Numbered from the stretch's first letter, positions 7,568 to 16,426 are shown. The stretch is DNA of 64,000 nucleotides from Pseudoglutamicibacter albus (GCF_022346425.1 NZ_JAKRCW010000011.1:19602-83601), one strand, 5' to 3'. Made by a program: numbers and translations. The notes: a model not told the origin generated them from the sequence alone.

Positions 7568-8914
7568 CTAGCAACCCTTCGAAGCCGCTGCCTTGGCCGC
7601 CTTGAGGGACTTCTCTGCGGCAGCCACATCGGCCTGAGCCGCGTTCAGTGCCTTCTGAGCTTCAGCGACCTTGCCCTTGCCGCTGACAAGATAGTTCTCG
7701 TACGCGGAGATCAGCACGGCGTACTCGCCCGTGGTGTAGGACGGTGCGTTGCGGTCAGCGTTCATGTAGTTCTTGGTGTCGAAAACCTGGCCGTGAGCGA
7801 TGCGGTAGGTGGTTCCCGGCTTATCGACAACCGCGAAGCCCGTCACCGTGTACCGACGGTCCGTGAGGTTCAGGTAGTGGCCGACGTCGTGGAACGCAGC
7901 CTTCTTCTTCTTCTTGTACAGCTCTTTTTCCTTGCTGTACCAGCCCTTGAACGGGTCACTGCTTCCCCACGAAAGGTTCTCGGCAGGGACGATGTGGCCC
8001 CGGTGGCCCATATGCGCGTGGGAGGCGTTGGTCTGAACCTGGGAACCCGCCATCAACAGTGAATTGATCTTCAGGCTACCCCCGCCCGGGAAGACCTCGT
8101 CGCTACTGCGCAACGCGTTACCACGGTCGATGTGCCGCAACGTGGCCTTGAGGTTCTTCAAGGTCGTGGCGTCACCTGGCTTATTCAGCTCGGTCTTTGC
8201 GAGGAACTTGCCCGCTTGGTCGGTCTTGTTGTTGAAGTTGTGCTTCTTGCCTTTGGCGTCCGTGTACCCGCCGGTGGTCAGCAACTGGTAAGCGCGATTC
8301 GCGTCAGCATCGTTCTTTTGAGCACCAAGCCAACGGAAGAAACCAGCGGTACCCAGCTTCTCGTCCTTGATGGCCTGCTGCGCGCTCTTCTGCGCGGCCC
8401 CCACAGCAACCTGGTGCGAGTTCTGCGCCGCACGTGCGTTATCGAGCTTCTTCTGCGCGGCAGCTACCGCAGACTTACCCTCAGCCGCATCGCATGTAGC
8501 GCCACGCTGGGCCTTCGGCTTGCTCGTAGACTGCTGGGTTGTACCGGCACTCGACTGCGGTTCATCAGACTTCTTCGCAGCGTTGCCCTCAGACTTTTTC
8601 TCAGCCTTTTCCCCAGTGGCCTTCTCAGAACCCTCCGCCGCGTCGCCGTCCTTGGCATCATCGGCGGCATCCGGGCTCTTCTTCGCCTCGGTGCGCTGAG
8701 CCTGGGCCTCGGAGGCTTCCTCAGCGGAAGTCTCCTCCGCCAGTGTTTCCTTGGCCTCAACCAGATCATTCTCCGACGGCTGAGCGTCAGCCTTCTGCGT
8801 GTTCGCAGCAGGCGAGTTCCCATTCGAAACGGCAATGGCGATTCCGCCGAATGCCACCCCACCAATCAATACGCCAGCGGTAATCGCGCCAGCAAGGCGT
8901 TTAGAGATCGCCAC
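7568..8914 (-). CDS. Secreted, coiled-coil CAP-domain surface protein
   Basis: 448 residues. An N-terminal signal or anchor segment (about 8-30) is followed by a long Glu/Ala/Lys/Ser-rich stalk (about 35-135), an alanine-rich coiled coil, a CAP/SCP-like domain (about 255-390) and a final Ala-rich coiled coil ending in KGC. The CAP-like part has the spaced pattern SHAHMGHRGH, PAENLSWG, FHDVGHYLNL and TGFAVV that resembles CAP proteins of bifidobacteria and other actinobacteria. GTG start with GAAGGGG just upstream. CAP proteins are secreted and may bind lipid or act on the envelope; the role here is not known. The Cys near 141 and the C-terminal Cys could form a disulfide linking the two coiled coils. 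Confidence 0.75.
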   Translation of the reverse strand: MAISKRLAGAITAGVLIGGVAFGGIAIAVSNGNSPAANTQKADAQPSENDLVEAKETLAEETSAEEASEAQAQRTEAKKSPDAADDAKDGDAAEGSEKATGEKAEKKSEGNAAKKSDEPQSSAGTTQQSTSKPKAQRGATCDAAEGKSAVAAAQKKLDNARAAQNSHQVAVGAAQKSAQQAIKDEKLGTAGFFRWLGAQKNDADANRAYQLLTTGGYTDAKGKKHNFNNKTDQAGKFLAKTELNKPGDATTLKNLKATLRHIDRGNALRSSDEVFPGGGSLKINSLLMAGSQVQTNASHAHMGHRGHIVPAENLSWGSSDPFKGWYSKEKELYKKKKKAAFHDVGHYLNLTDRRYTVTGFAVVDKPGTTYRIAHGQVFDTKNYMNADRNAPSYTTGEYAVLISAYENYLVSGKGKVAEAQKALNAAQADVAAAEKSLKAAKAAASKGC

Positions 8915-9087
8915 AGTTGTTCCCCTTCACAAAAGTTCGCAGCACAGCCATCATCTATAGCACCCGAAACAGGCATAACGCCAGGCGTGTCCGTGATCTC
9001 GGACAGGGGCGAAAATCTGGGGATATTTGTAAGTTCAGACCTATCTTCAGCTCAGCAAACGGCCATACTTCTTGGGGTGCGCATAGC

Positions 9088-9993
9088 TTAAAAATCGTCC
9101 AGGGTCACGATGCGTACCGCGCCTTCCTCAGCGGTGTCCACGAGCCGCTTGCGCATCACTTCGATCGCTTCCGGATTCTGGTCAACCAACAAGAACTTCC
9201 GGCCCAACTCCCGCGCCGCAGCGCCCGTCGTTCCGGAACCGCCAAAGAAATCCAGAACCGTATCGCCCGGCTTGGAGCTCGCCGCGACAATACGCCGCAA
9301 AACACCCAACGGCTTCTGCGTGGGATACCCCGTTTTCTCTTTACCCATCGGAGAGACGATCGTGTGCCACCACACGTCAGTAGGTAGCTTCCCGCGTTCC
9401 CGCTTCTCCTTAGTCACCAGCCCAGGCGCCATATACGGTTCACGGTCAACCTCATCGGAATCAAACCAGTACCGCGACGGATCCTTGACATACACCAGGA
9501 TGTTGTCGTGCTTAGCGGGCCACCGTTTAGTGGTGCGCGCCCCATAGTCATAAGCCCAAATGATCTCGTTCAGGAACCCCTCACGCCCGAACAAGCCATC
9601 CAATAGAACCTTCGCGTAATGCACCTCCCGGTAATCCAGGTGCACATACAACGTCCCATCCGGGCTCAACAACCGGTACGCTTCCGCCAGGCGCGGGCCC
9701 AGAGAATCCCAATACTGCGCAAACGCATCGTCATAAGCCAACGCCGCCCCACGTAAGGTCACATACGAATGCCCTCCAAAACCGACGCGGTCCCCCACCT
9801 CATCCGCACCCGCTCGCTGAGTACGCAGCGACTGCCTGGTCTGCTTACGGCCCGTATTGAACGGCGGGTCCACATAGATCAGCCGGAAACTCTCATCCGG
9901 TAGCTGCCGCAAGACCTCGAGGTTATCCCCCAATACGATCGTGTCTGGATCCCCCGGCTCCCACACCGCGCCGCCATCAACTTGTTCCGTCAC
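9088..9993 (-). CDS. Orphan site-specific DNA methyltransferase (beta class)
   Basis: 301-residue amino-methyltransferase. The catalytic motif IV DPPFNTG comes first (about residue 42) and the S-adenosylmethionine motif I, DFFGGSGTTG, comes near the C-terminus, an order that defines the beta class of N6-adenine or N4-cytosine enzymes. The segment SPMGKEKTGYPTQKPLG is the usual TQKP box next to motif I. No restriction endonuclase or specificity gene lies within several kb, so it is probably a solitary methylase or the remains of a system. The recognition sequence cannot be read from the protein. Confidence 0.88.
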   Translation of the reverse strand: MTEQVDGGAVWEPGDPDTIVLGDNLEVLRQLPDESFRLIYVDPPFNTGRKQTRQSLRTQRAGADEVGDRVGFGGHSYVTLRGAALAYDDAFAQYWDSLGPRLAEAYRLLSPDGTLYVHLDYREVHYAKVLLDGLFGREGFLNEIIWAYDYGARTTKRWPAKHDNILVYVKDPSRYWFDSDEVDREPYMAPGLVTKEKRERGKLPTDVWWHTIVSPMGKEKTGYPTQKPLGVLRRIVAASSKPGDTVLDFFGGSGTTGAAARELGRKFLLVDQNPEAIEVMRKRLVDTAEEGAVRIVTLDDF

Positions 9994-10064
9994 CTACACG
10001 CCCTTCGCCGCCGCACACGCCACTGCAGATCCGCTGACACTGCACAACTGCTAGCTTAGACACC

Positions 10065-11297
10065 ATGCGTACCCCCGTACCGGATTACCTCCACGACATC
10101 ATGGAGTCCTGCATCGACGACGGCGAAGTCGCCGGCTACATCCCCGAACTCGCCAACGCGAACCCCAACACGTTCGGTATCGCGTTGTGCATGGATGACG
10201 GCACCGTGTATGAGGTCGGCGATTATCAGCATGAATTCTCGCTGCAATCCGCCGCTAAACCTTTCGCTTACGCGCTCGCTGTTGAACACCTCGGGCCCGA
10301 TGGGGTCGAAGAGCACGTGGGCGTGGAGCCGTCCGGTGACGCGTTCAACTCCGCTTCCGTTGACGCTAAAACGGGTAAGCCCAGCAACCCGATGATCAAC
10401 ATCGGCGCGATCACCACCTACGCACTAACTGGGCCAATCAGCCTCACACGTGCGGAACGCTACGAGAACGTGCGCCTCGGGATGTCCCGCTTTGCAGGGC
10501 GTGATCTCGAACCGGACATACCCGTCTATGAATCGGAGATGGCCAACGCGTGGCGCAACCTCTCGCTCGCCTATCTTGTGCGTTCAACCGGGCACTTCAC
10601 GCTGCCACCGCACGATGTTGTGGACGGCTACACCAAAGTCTGCTCCCTTAAAGTCACCCCGCACGACCTCGCCGTGATGGGCATGACGCTTGGCAACGGC
10701 GGGATCAACCCCATAACCCAAGAACGTGTGGTCAGCGAAGACACCGCCCAACGCGTGCTGTCCGTGATGTCGACCTGCGGAATGTATGACGCCTCAGGCG
10801 ACTGGATGACCGACGTCGGCATCCCCGCTAAATCCGGGGTCTCCGGCGGCATCGTCGGCGTGCTGCCGGGCCAGGCATCGCTCGCGACGTTCTCGCCGCG
10901 GCTAGACACCTACGGCAACTCCGTGCGCGGCCTGCAAGCGTTCACGCGCTTGTCTCAAGATCTGGGCCTGCACATCATGTCGCTACCACCCACCGGCGAA
11001 TCCACGGTCCGTTCCGTGGCCCGCCACGACCAAGGCGACGGCCCCGAACTCCATGTGGAAATCCAAGGCCCGCTGCGGTTCTCGTCTGCCGAACGCGTCA
11101 TGCGTACCCTTGCCGCCCTCCCGGTCGGCGAGGAACCCGTGACCCTCGACGTCTCCCGCGTCGGTTCCGCCGACCGAATCAGTGTGCGCATGATCCACGA
11201 ATCCATGCACCGCCTCCACACCGACGGCCACCAAGTCATGGTCCGCGACCCCAACGGCGTACTGCGCGACCGCTGGGACTACAACTGGGAAGAATAA
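10065..11297 (+). CDS. glsA: Glutaminase with C-terminal STAS domain
   Basis: Hydrolyses L-glutamine to glutamate and ammonia. Residues about 1-300 form the beta-lactamase-like glutaminase fold with the catalytic SxxK (Ser62-Ala-Ala-Lys65 in FSLQSAAKPF), the NPMINIGA segment and GVSGGIVGVLPG. Residues about 325-410 look like a STAS domain (LHVEIQGPLRF, VTLDVSRVGSAD), seen in longer bacterial glutaminases and often tied to regulation or assembly. No Shine-Dalgarno sequence precedes the ATG, while TAGCTT and TAGACA lie within 15 bases of it, so the mRNA may be leaderless. Confidence 0.92.
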   Translation: MRTPVPDYLHDIMESCIDDGEVAGYIPELANANPNTFGIALCMDDGTVYEVGDYQHEFSLQSAAKPFAYALAVEHLGPDGVEEHVGVEPSGDAFNSASVDAKTGKPSNPMINIGAITTYALTGPISLTRAERYENVRLGMSRFAGRDLEPDIPVYESEMANAWRNLSLAYLVRSTGHFTLPPHDVVDGYTKVCSLKVTPHDLAVMGMTLGNGGINPITQERVVSEDTAQRVLSVMSTCGMYDASGDWMTDVGIPAKSGVSGGIVGVLPGQASLATFSPRLDTYGNSVRGLQAFTRLSQDLGLHIMSLPPTGESTVRSVARHDQGDGPELHVEIQGPLRFSSAERVMRTLAALPVGEEPVTLDVSRVGSADRISVRMIHESMHRLHTDGHQVMVRDPNGVLRDRWDYNWEE

Positions 11298-11340
11298 ACC
11301 GCCCACCCATCAACCGTCCGCCTACAAGCAGGCCGTCCAC

Positions 11341-11383
11341 TGAGTCAACCAGCCAGTGAGTCAGCCAACCGCTGAGTCAGCCA
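11341..11383 (+). repeat. Three tandem TGAGTCA-type repeats before hutG
   Basis: TGAGTCAACCA (11341), TGAGTCAGCCA (11357) and TGAGTCAGCCA (11373) are spaced exactly 16 bp apart in the glsA-hutG gap, 36 bp before the hutG start. They could be repeated operator half-sites or replication-slippage products. Confidence 0.75.
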
Positions 11384-11419
11384 ACCCACTGTGTCGGTCA
11401 ATACAGAGAGCAGGTCACG

Positions 11420-12481
11420 ATGTTCCACATCCCTCCGCAGCCGTGGACCGGCCGCATCGACGGTGACGGCCCCGAACACGCCCGCTGGCACTCCACCATC
11501 CAGCCGCTCCACATGCACGATGCGCCGGGCACAGTAGCGCCGGGCAGTACCCTACCGCCCGGTTCCGGGGCGCCCGGCGCTGAAGAACCTGGCTTGGTAG
11601 AGCCCGGCGTGGTAGAACCCGGCACCGTGTTGCTCGGGTTCGCATCGGATGAGGGGGTGAGGCGTAATCAGGGCCGCGTGGGTGCCGCGGAAGGACCGCA
11701 GAAACTCCGCGAGATGCTCGCCTCGATGGCGGTGCACCCTAAGTCCGGCCAACCGAACTACCCGAGATACGACGCCGGGAACATCAACGTCACTAACAGC
11801 GACCTTGAGAGCGGTCAGGCGGCTTTCGGCGAGCGCGTCGCGGAGCTTCTGGACGCTGGCCATTTCACGGTGGGGTTGGGTGGTGGCCACGAGATCGCGT
11901 ATGCGAGCTATCTGGGGGTGGCTGACCACCTGGCCCGAGTGCATGGCGGGGAGCCGTTCACGCTCGGGGTGCTCAACCTGGATGCCCATTTCGACCTGCG
12001 GGAGGCTGAACGGCCCACGTCGGGGACGGGTTTCCTCCAGATGTATCAAGCGGAAGCCGCTGCGGGTAGGGCGCTGCACTACGGCGTCGTAGGTATCAGC
12101 CCCGCGTCCAACACCACTACTTTGTTCCGGCAGGCTAAAGCGATGGGTGCTGAGTTCCTGCTCGATACCGAATGCGGCCACCGTGAGGAAGTCACCGGTT
12201 TCATCCGCGATTTCAGCAGTAGCGTCGATTACCTCTATCTCACAATCGACCTCGATGTGTTGCCTGCCGCGACCGCTCCCGGGGTTTCAGCGCCGGCCGC
12301 CTACGGTGTTGATCTGCCCACGGTCCACGCCGCGGCCCTCACCGCGGCGCGCACCAAGAAACTCGTGCACCTCGATGTGGCCGAACTCAACCCGAGCCTG
12401 GATGTGGATAACCGTACCGCCCGCACGGCAGCGCGCCTCATCGACGAAATTGTGCGTGCCCACGAAAGCACCCGCAAGTAG
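11420..12481 (+). CDS. hutG: Formimidoylglutamase (arginase family)
   Basis: Ureohydrolase-family enzyme expected to cleave N-formimidoyl-L-glutamate to glutamate and formamide, the last step of histidine degradation. Manganese-binding motifs are in order: GLGGGHE (about 152-158), NLDAHFDLR and TIDLDVLPA. The opening WTGRIDGD and the block LLGFASDEGVRRNQGR are typical of HutG. Unusually, residues about 35-69 are a Pro-Gly repeat (APGTVAPGS, then GLVEPGVVEPGT) inserted where HutG proteins normally run straight into the first strand. It follows glsA, so both enzymes release glutamate; other hut genes are not in this window. Confidence 0.87.
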   Translation: MFHIPPQPWTGRIDGDGPEHARWHSTIQPLHMHDAPGTVAPGSTLPPGSGAPGAEEPGLVEPGVVEPGTVLLGFASDEGVRRNQGRVGAAEGPQKLREMLASMAVHPKSGQPNYPRYDAGNINVTNSDLESGQAAFGERVAELLDAGHFTVGLGGGHEIAYASYLGVADHLARVHGGEPFTLGVLNLDAHFDLREAERPTSGTGFLQMYQAEAAAGRALHYGVVGISPASNTTTLFRQAKAMGAEFLLDTECGHREEVTGFIRDFSSSVDYLYLTIDLDVLPAATAPGVSAPAAYGVDLPTVHAAALTAARTKKLVHLDVAELNPSLDVDNRTARTAARLIDEIVRAHESTRK

Positions 12482-12551
12482 GCTTTAACCCAAACAGGCA
12501 CGCTCGCGCCAACACGCACATAAACGTAAGCGACAATGTAGGAGGGCAAGC

Positions 12552-13970
12552 ATGCACCCGGTCTTTGGGGACGCACCGCCACCTGGTGGCGCCCCGCAGC
12601 TCGCCCCTTACATGCGCGCGCCGCAGCACCCTGCCTATTCTCACAACGCCGCTTACGGTCACAGCCCTGCTTATCCGCACGGTTCTGCTTACGGCCAGCA
12701 TCCAGGCTTCCCCGGGCCTCACCGCGGGCGTCCGGCGCGCAGGCGAGGCCGTGTCGGAAGCAACATCGCGGCCCTCTTGGTGGTCATGCTGGCGATCACC
12801 GCGTGGCTGGTGCCCAGCATCGTGCTGGACCCATCCACCATCAGTAACCCCGGGCCTGACACCACACAGCAACAGCCAGGGCAACAAAAGCCTGATCCGG
12901 GAGCGCAAGGCGAAGCCGCCGTCCCCGCTCAGCCGGGGAACCTCGCGAAAAGCCTCAGCGAGGCCAAGCCGCCCACGGTTCGTTTCCCACCTGAACCTAA
13001 AGGCCCAGAACCCCGCGAAACCGGCCCCATCAAAGAAGGCACGGTACTGAATAAGGGCGTACCGGGGCTCGTCATCGTTGAATCCACCATGCCCGGCTAT
13101 CTCGCCGGCGGCGGGACTGGGCTCATCGCGACACCGGACGGCTACGTCATCACCAACTACCACGTGGTGCAAGGCTCCAGCGGGATCACAGTCCAAGACA
13201 CCCACACAAAGAAACGCTACGAAGCCACACTCGTGGGGCATAACGCGCTCAAAGACATCGCGGTCCTCAAACTCAACAACGCCTCCAACCTGCGCACCAT
13301 CGCAACCCGCTACGACGAAAAAGTCACGCTCGGTATGCGCGTCACCGTGATCGGTAACGGCGGAGCCAAAGGCGTGCTTCAGCAGCTCTACGGCAGGATC
13401 ACGGACCTCAGCGTCAACATCAGCACCCGTGCCCAAGGCTCAGTGCCGGGTGGTTCCCTCAAGAACCTGCTGGCCACCAGCGCCGACGTGGTCCAGGGCT
13501 ATTCGGGTGGGGCGATGATGAACCGCGATGGCCGCGTGGTTGGTATGACCGTCGCCGCTTCCGAAGGCCCCAACGCTCGCATGGTTTATGGTTACGCGAT
13601 CCCTATCAACACCGTGATCGATGAAACCCAGCGCATCCTCGACGGAAACGGCGGAGACGGCACCGTGATCGGCCGGCCGGCTGCCTTCGGCATCACGATC
13701 CGCACCGACGAAAAACCCAATCCCCGCGCACCCGGGCTCATCATCGAAAGTTTCCTCGAAGATTCGCCGCTACCGGCGCTCGGCATCAAAAAAGGCGACC
13801 GGATCACGAAGCTCAACGGCAAAACCATCGAAAGCTACACCGACCTCAAACGCGCCTTAGCGCCGCTGGAACCCGGCCAGAAAGTCAGCATCGCCTGGAG
13901 CGGCAAAGGCGGCGGGAAAGACGGGGCCGGGCAAGGAACCGTAACCCTCATCCGCTCGAGTGTGAACTAA
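12552..13970 (+). CDS. Membrane-anchored HtrA-type serine protease with PDZ domain
   Basis: 472 residues with a single transmembrane helix at about 71-92, so the protease faces outward. The cytosolic tail (1-60) is a His/Tyr/Pro/Ala-rich repeat (HPAYSHNAAYGHSPAYPHG). The trypsin-like domain carries the triad: His in ITNYHVVQ, Asp in LKDIAVLKL and Ser in GYSGGAM, where most relatives have GNSGG. A PDZ domain follows (about 390-470; PALGIKKGDRITKLNGK). AGGAGGG lies 5 bases before the ATG. Such HtrA proteins handle misfolded or stress-damaged envelope proteins. It overlaps the convergent dtxR-like gene by 4 bases. Confidence 0.88.
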   Translation: MHPVFGDAPPPGGAPQLAPYMRAPQHPAYSHNAAYGHSPAYPHGSAYGQHPGFPGPHRGRPARRRGRVGSNIAALLVVMLAITAWLVPSIVLDPSTISNPGPDTTQQQPGQQKPDPGAQGEAAVPAQPGNLAKSLSEAKPPTVRFPPEPKGPEPRETGPIKEGTVLNKGVPGLVIVESTMPGYLAGGGTGLIATPDGYVITNYHVVQGSSGITVQDTHTKKRYEATLVGHNALKDIAVLKLNNASNLRTIATRYDEKVTLGMRVTVIGNGGAKGVLQQLYGRITDLSVNISTRAQGSVPGGSLKNLLATSADVVQGYSGGAMMNRDGRVVGMTVAASEGPNARMVYGYAIPINTVIDETQRILDGNGGDGTVIGRPAAFGITIRTDEKPNPRAPGLIIESFLEDSPLPALGIKKGDRITKLNGKTIESYTDLKRALAPLEPGQKVSIAWSGKGGGKDGAGQGTVTLIRSSVN

Positions 13971-14656
13971 TGTGCGGCGGGCAGCGGGCGCGCATACATC
14001 GCCGTGAGCTCTGCCTCCGACAATGTGGAACCGTCTGCGGCGATGCCGGCTCCCGCATCGTTGATCTCGACGCGGGCACCCGGCTGGACACCCACCGATT
14101 CCAGCCTGCGCAGAACCTGCGGGTCATCGTCAGCGATGCGCACCACCTCATACATGCCCGGGCCCAGCTCAGCGAGCGCTGCGACGTCATCCATGGGCGG
14201 CATCGTGAGGTCCGCGCCGGGGATCGGGTCCCCGTGAGGGTCCATGCGTGGATGCCCGAGTAGGGCGTCGATCCGGTCCACGAACCGCGCCGATGCGGCG
14301 TGCTCGAGGCGTTCGGCGTCCTCGTGCACTTCGTCCCACGTGTAGCCGAGCGATTCGACGAGGTAGGTCTCGATGAGGCGGTGGCGGCGCACCATCATGA
14401 GCGCAACCGCGCGCCCCTTCCCCGTGAGCGCCACGGGCTTATACGGCTCGTACGTGATGAGACCCTGCCTCGCCAAACGGCGCAACGTCTCAGACACGTT
14501 GGGGGCCGAGGTTTGGAAACGCGAGGCCAACATGGACGTGGAGATGGGTTCCCCACCCCACTCGATGGATGCCCAAATCTCCTTGACATAGTCCTGGGCG
14601 ACCGGTGAAATCTGATCCAGCTCAGCCGGGGACACAGCATGATCATCACAGCTCAT
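13967..14656 (-). CDS. DtxR/MntR-family metal-dependent repressor
   Basis: 229 residues from the ATG at 14656, chosen because GAGGGGAG sits 8 bases upstream; the frame extends 9 codons further. The N-terminal winged helix (STSMLASRFQTSAPNVSETLRRL) and the dimerisation/metal region (RRHRLIETYLVESLGYTWDEVHEDAERLEHA) match DtxR/IdeR/MntR; the RHRLIExxL block supplies metal ligands in this family. The C-terminal third looks like the FeoA/SH3 domain of the longer members. It should repress metal-uptake genes when Fe(II) or Mn(II) is plentiful; which metal cannot be decided here. No metal transporter is adjacent. Confidence 0.88.
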   Translation of the reverse strand: MSCDDHAVSPAELDQISPVAQDYVKEIWASIEWGGEPISTSMLASRFQTSAPNVSETLRRLARQGLITYEPYKPVALTGKGRAVALMMVRRHRLIETYLVESLGYTWDEVHEDAERLEHAASARFVDRIDALLGHPRMDPHGDPIPGADLTMPPMDDVAALAELGPGMYEVVRIADDDPQVLRRLESVGVQPGARVEINDAGAGIAADGSTLSEAELTAMYARPLPAAH

Positions 14657-14835
14657 GAGTTGCGCTCCCCTCGCCCCAAACATCTAAGCCAGCCACACCA
14701 CCGACGCGGCATCACGGCCATAGCACTACTGCTACGTGCAACCTTATCGTTCCTGCCGCCCCGGAACCCACCGCCAGCGATGCAAGATGCTGCCAGCTGT
14801 GCGAGATGCTGCCACCCGTGCGAGATACTGGGGAC

Positions 14836-15735
14836 ATGAGCCACACGCACGATCACGAGCACAGCCATCAGAACCCCGGCCATCAGAACCCCGGCGAGAA
14901 CAACCCGAGCCAGCCGCGGATGAGCGATACCCGTAGCGAGGCCGCGATCGCGCATCAAGAGAAGTTCCCGCGCCCGGAGAAGGACCAGCCGGGCGGGGCG
15001 CTGTTGCGTTCTTATATCGCCTACGATCAGGGCCCCAACGGGGACACTCTGCTCGCGTTCGTTTCCGACTTTTTTGGCACCAAGCTCTACGTTCCGGTGG
15101 CGGCCCGTAGCGCATCGGGGGCTGTGACCCAGCTGGTTGCGCACGGCTTCGAGGAGCTGCGGGTGGTGGAGGCCGCGTTCTCCGAAGAGGAGGCACGCAG
15201 CCTGTGGACGCAGATCCGCCCCGACGACGAGGTGCCCGAGTTCGCGGGCCTGTACGGGGATGAGCTCGCAGAGATCGCGTTCAAAGACACCAGCTTTGGC
15301 GCAAGCGGCATCACCGGGATTGTGGTGGACCCGATGGACACCGGGATGCTGATCCGTCCCGAAGACGAAACCATGCAGTTCCCTCTACGCAACGGCCGGT
15401 TACGTGCCGCGGTGCTTGCAGGCCACGACGACGCGGTCCAGGCCCTCATGGGTGAGGGCGAGGTGGTCTTGATGACGCAGAAAACCGGTGAGGGTGAACG
15501 CGAGGGCGTTGCGTTCATGAAGAATAAAGAGACCGGCGAGATGATCCTGCCGGTGTTCTCCTCAACGCTTGAGGTGTTCCGGCACAACCCTGACGCCGGC
15601 TCCGTGATGGTGCCGCTCACCAGCCTGCGCACCACCGTGAAACCTGGGATGGGCATGGTCATCGACCCAGCCAGCCCCGAAGCCGTCGAGCTGCCGAGCG
15701 CCGAGCTGGAAGAGGTCGGCTACTACCAAAGCTAG
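14836..15735 (+). CDS. SseB-like protein
   Basis: 299 residues from the ATG at 14836; the frame opens 10 codons earlier but no ribosome site supports that. A His-rich start (SHTHDHEHSHQNPGHQNPG) is followed by two SseB-N-like modules, the first around TLLAFVSDFFGTKLYVPVA and the second around GVAFMKNKETGEMILPVFSS. SseB-type domains occur as single or double copies in actinobacterial cytosolic proteins of unknown role. The His-rich stretch could bind metal ions, which is interesting beside a DtxR-type regulator, but this is speculative. The leader carries imperfect GCGAGATGCTGCC repeats. Confidence 0.65.
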   Translation: MSHTHDHEHSHQNPGHQNPGENNPSQPRMSDTRSEAAIAHQEKFPRPEKDQPGGALLRSYIAYDQGPNGDTLLAFVSDFFGTKLYVPVAARSASGAVTQLVAHGFEELRVVEAAFSEEEARSLWTQIRPDDEVPEFAGLYGDELAEIAFKDTSFGASGITGIVVDPMDTGMLIRPEDETMQFPLRNGRLRAAVLAGHDDAVQALMGEGEVVLMTQKTGEGEREGVAFMKNKETGEMILPVFSSTLEVFRHNPDAGSVMVPLTSLRTTVKPGMGMVIDPASPEAVELPSAELEEVGYYQS

Positions 15736-15782
15736 GCTCGCGTGGCCGGGCGCCGGCATTCGCACGACGCTCAAGTGGTCAG

Positions 15783-16424
15783 CTAGGCGGTGAGGTGCTT
15801 GAGGAGTTCTGCTTCTGCGTTCGCAAGCACTTCACGCCACGCTTGGGCCGCACCGAAAGGCTCCCCCGCATCGAGTAGCTCGGCTACTTTTCGGTGCCCT
15901 TGAACATACAAGGCATGGAAGGCCGGGACGGCGGACATCGAATCGAAAAGCAACCGCATCGCCGCCTGGATCCGCCCCATGAGGCCATTCAGAATATCTG
16001 AGCCGCCAGCGAGCATCAGCACCGTCTGGAACGCCTGGTTTTCGGCCGCCATCCCGTCCAGGTCCCCCCAGCGTTGGGCAAGTTCCGCGCGTTCGGCATG
16101 CATGCGTAGCGTATCCAGCTGCCCGGAATCGAACTCGCCCCACGCGAGCGCGGCAGGCTCCATGAGCCTGCGGGCGGCGAAGATGCGGCGCACATCGTCG
16201 GCTTTCGGGACCGCAACGAACACGCCGCGGTTCCGTATCCGTTCAACAAGGCCCTCCCCGGCGAGCGCGGTGAACGCTTCACGCAGCGTGTTGCGTGAAA
16301 CATCGAGTTCGGCCGCCAACGCGACCTCCCGCAGCTGATGCCCCGGCGGCATCTGCCCGGCGGCGATCAACTCCCGCAAGCGCGCGGCCGCGGACGCCGC
16401 CGCTGAAACGCCGTATCCAGCCAC
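15783..16424 (-). CDS. GntR-family (FadR/FCD) transcriptional regulator
   Basis: 213 residues. A TTG start at 16430 would overlap the pxpBC stop, but GAGAGGG at 16432-16438 sits 7 bases before a GTG at 16424, which is therefore preferred. The N-terminal winged helix (GHQLREVALAAELDVSRNTLREAF) and the all-helical FCD effector domain are clear. It is the last gene of the pxpA-pxpBC series, so it most likely controls 5-oxoproline use, with pyroglutamate or a relative as effector; that is inferred from position. Confidence 0.88.
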   Translation of the reverse strand: MAGYGVSAAASAAARLRELIAAGQMPPGHQLREVALAAELDVSRNTLREAFTALAGEGLVERIRNRGVFVAVPKADDVRRIFAARRLMEPAALAWGEFDSGQLDTLRMHAERAELAQRWGDLDGMAAENQAFQTVLMLAGGSDILNGLMGRIQAAMRLLFDSMSAVPAFHALYVQGHRKVAELLDAGEPFGAAQAWREVLANAEAELLKHLTA

Positions 16425-16426
16425 TG

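Noticed and set aside
8132..9091. 319-codon Leu/Arg-rich frame opposite the CAP-domain protein
   Set aside because: Antisense of the Ala/Lys/Glu-rich stalk; the composition is that of a mirrored low-complexity gene.
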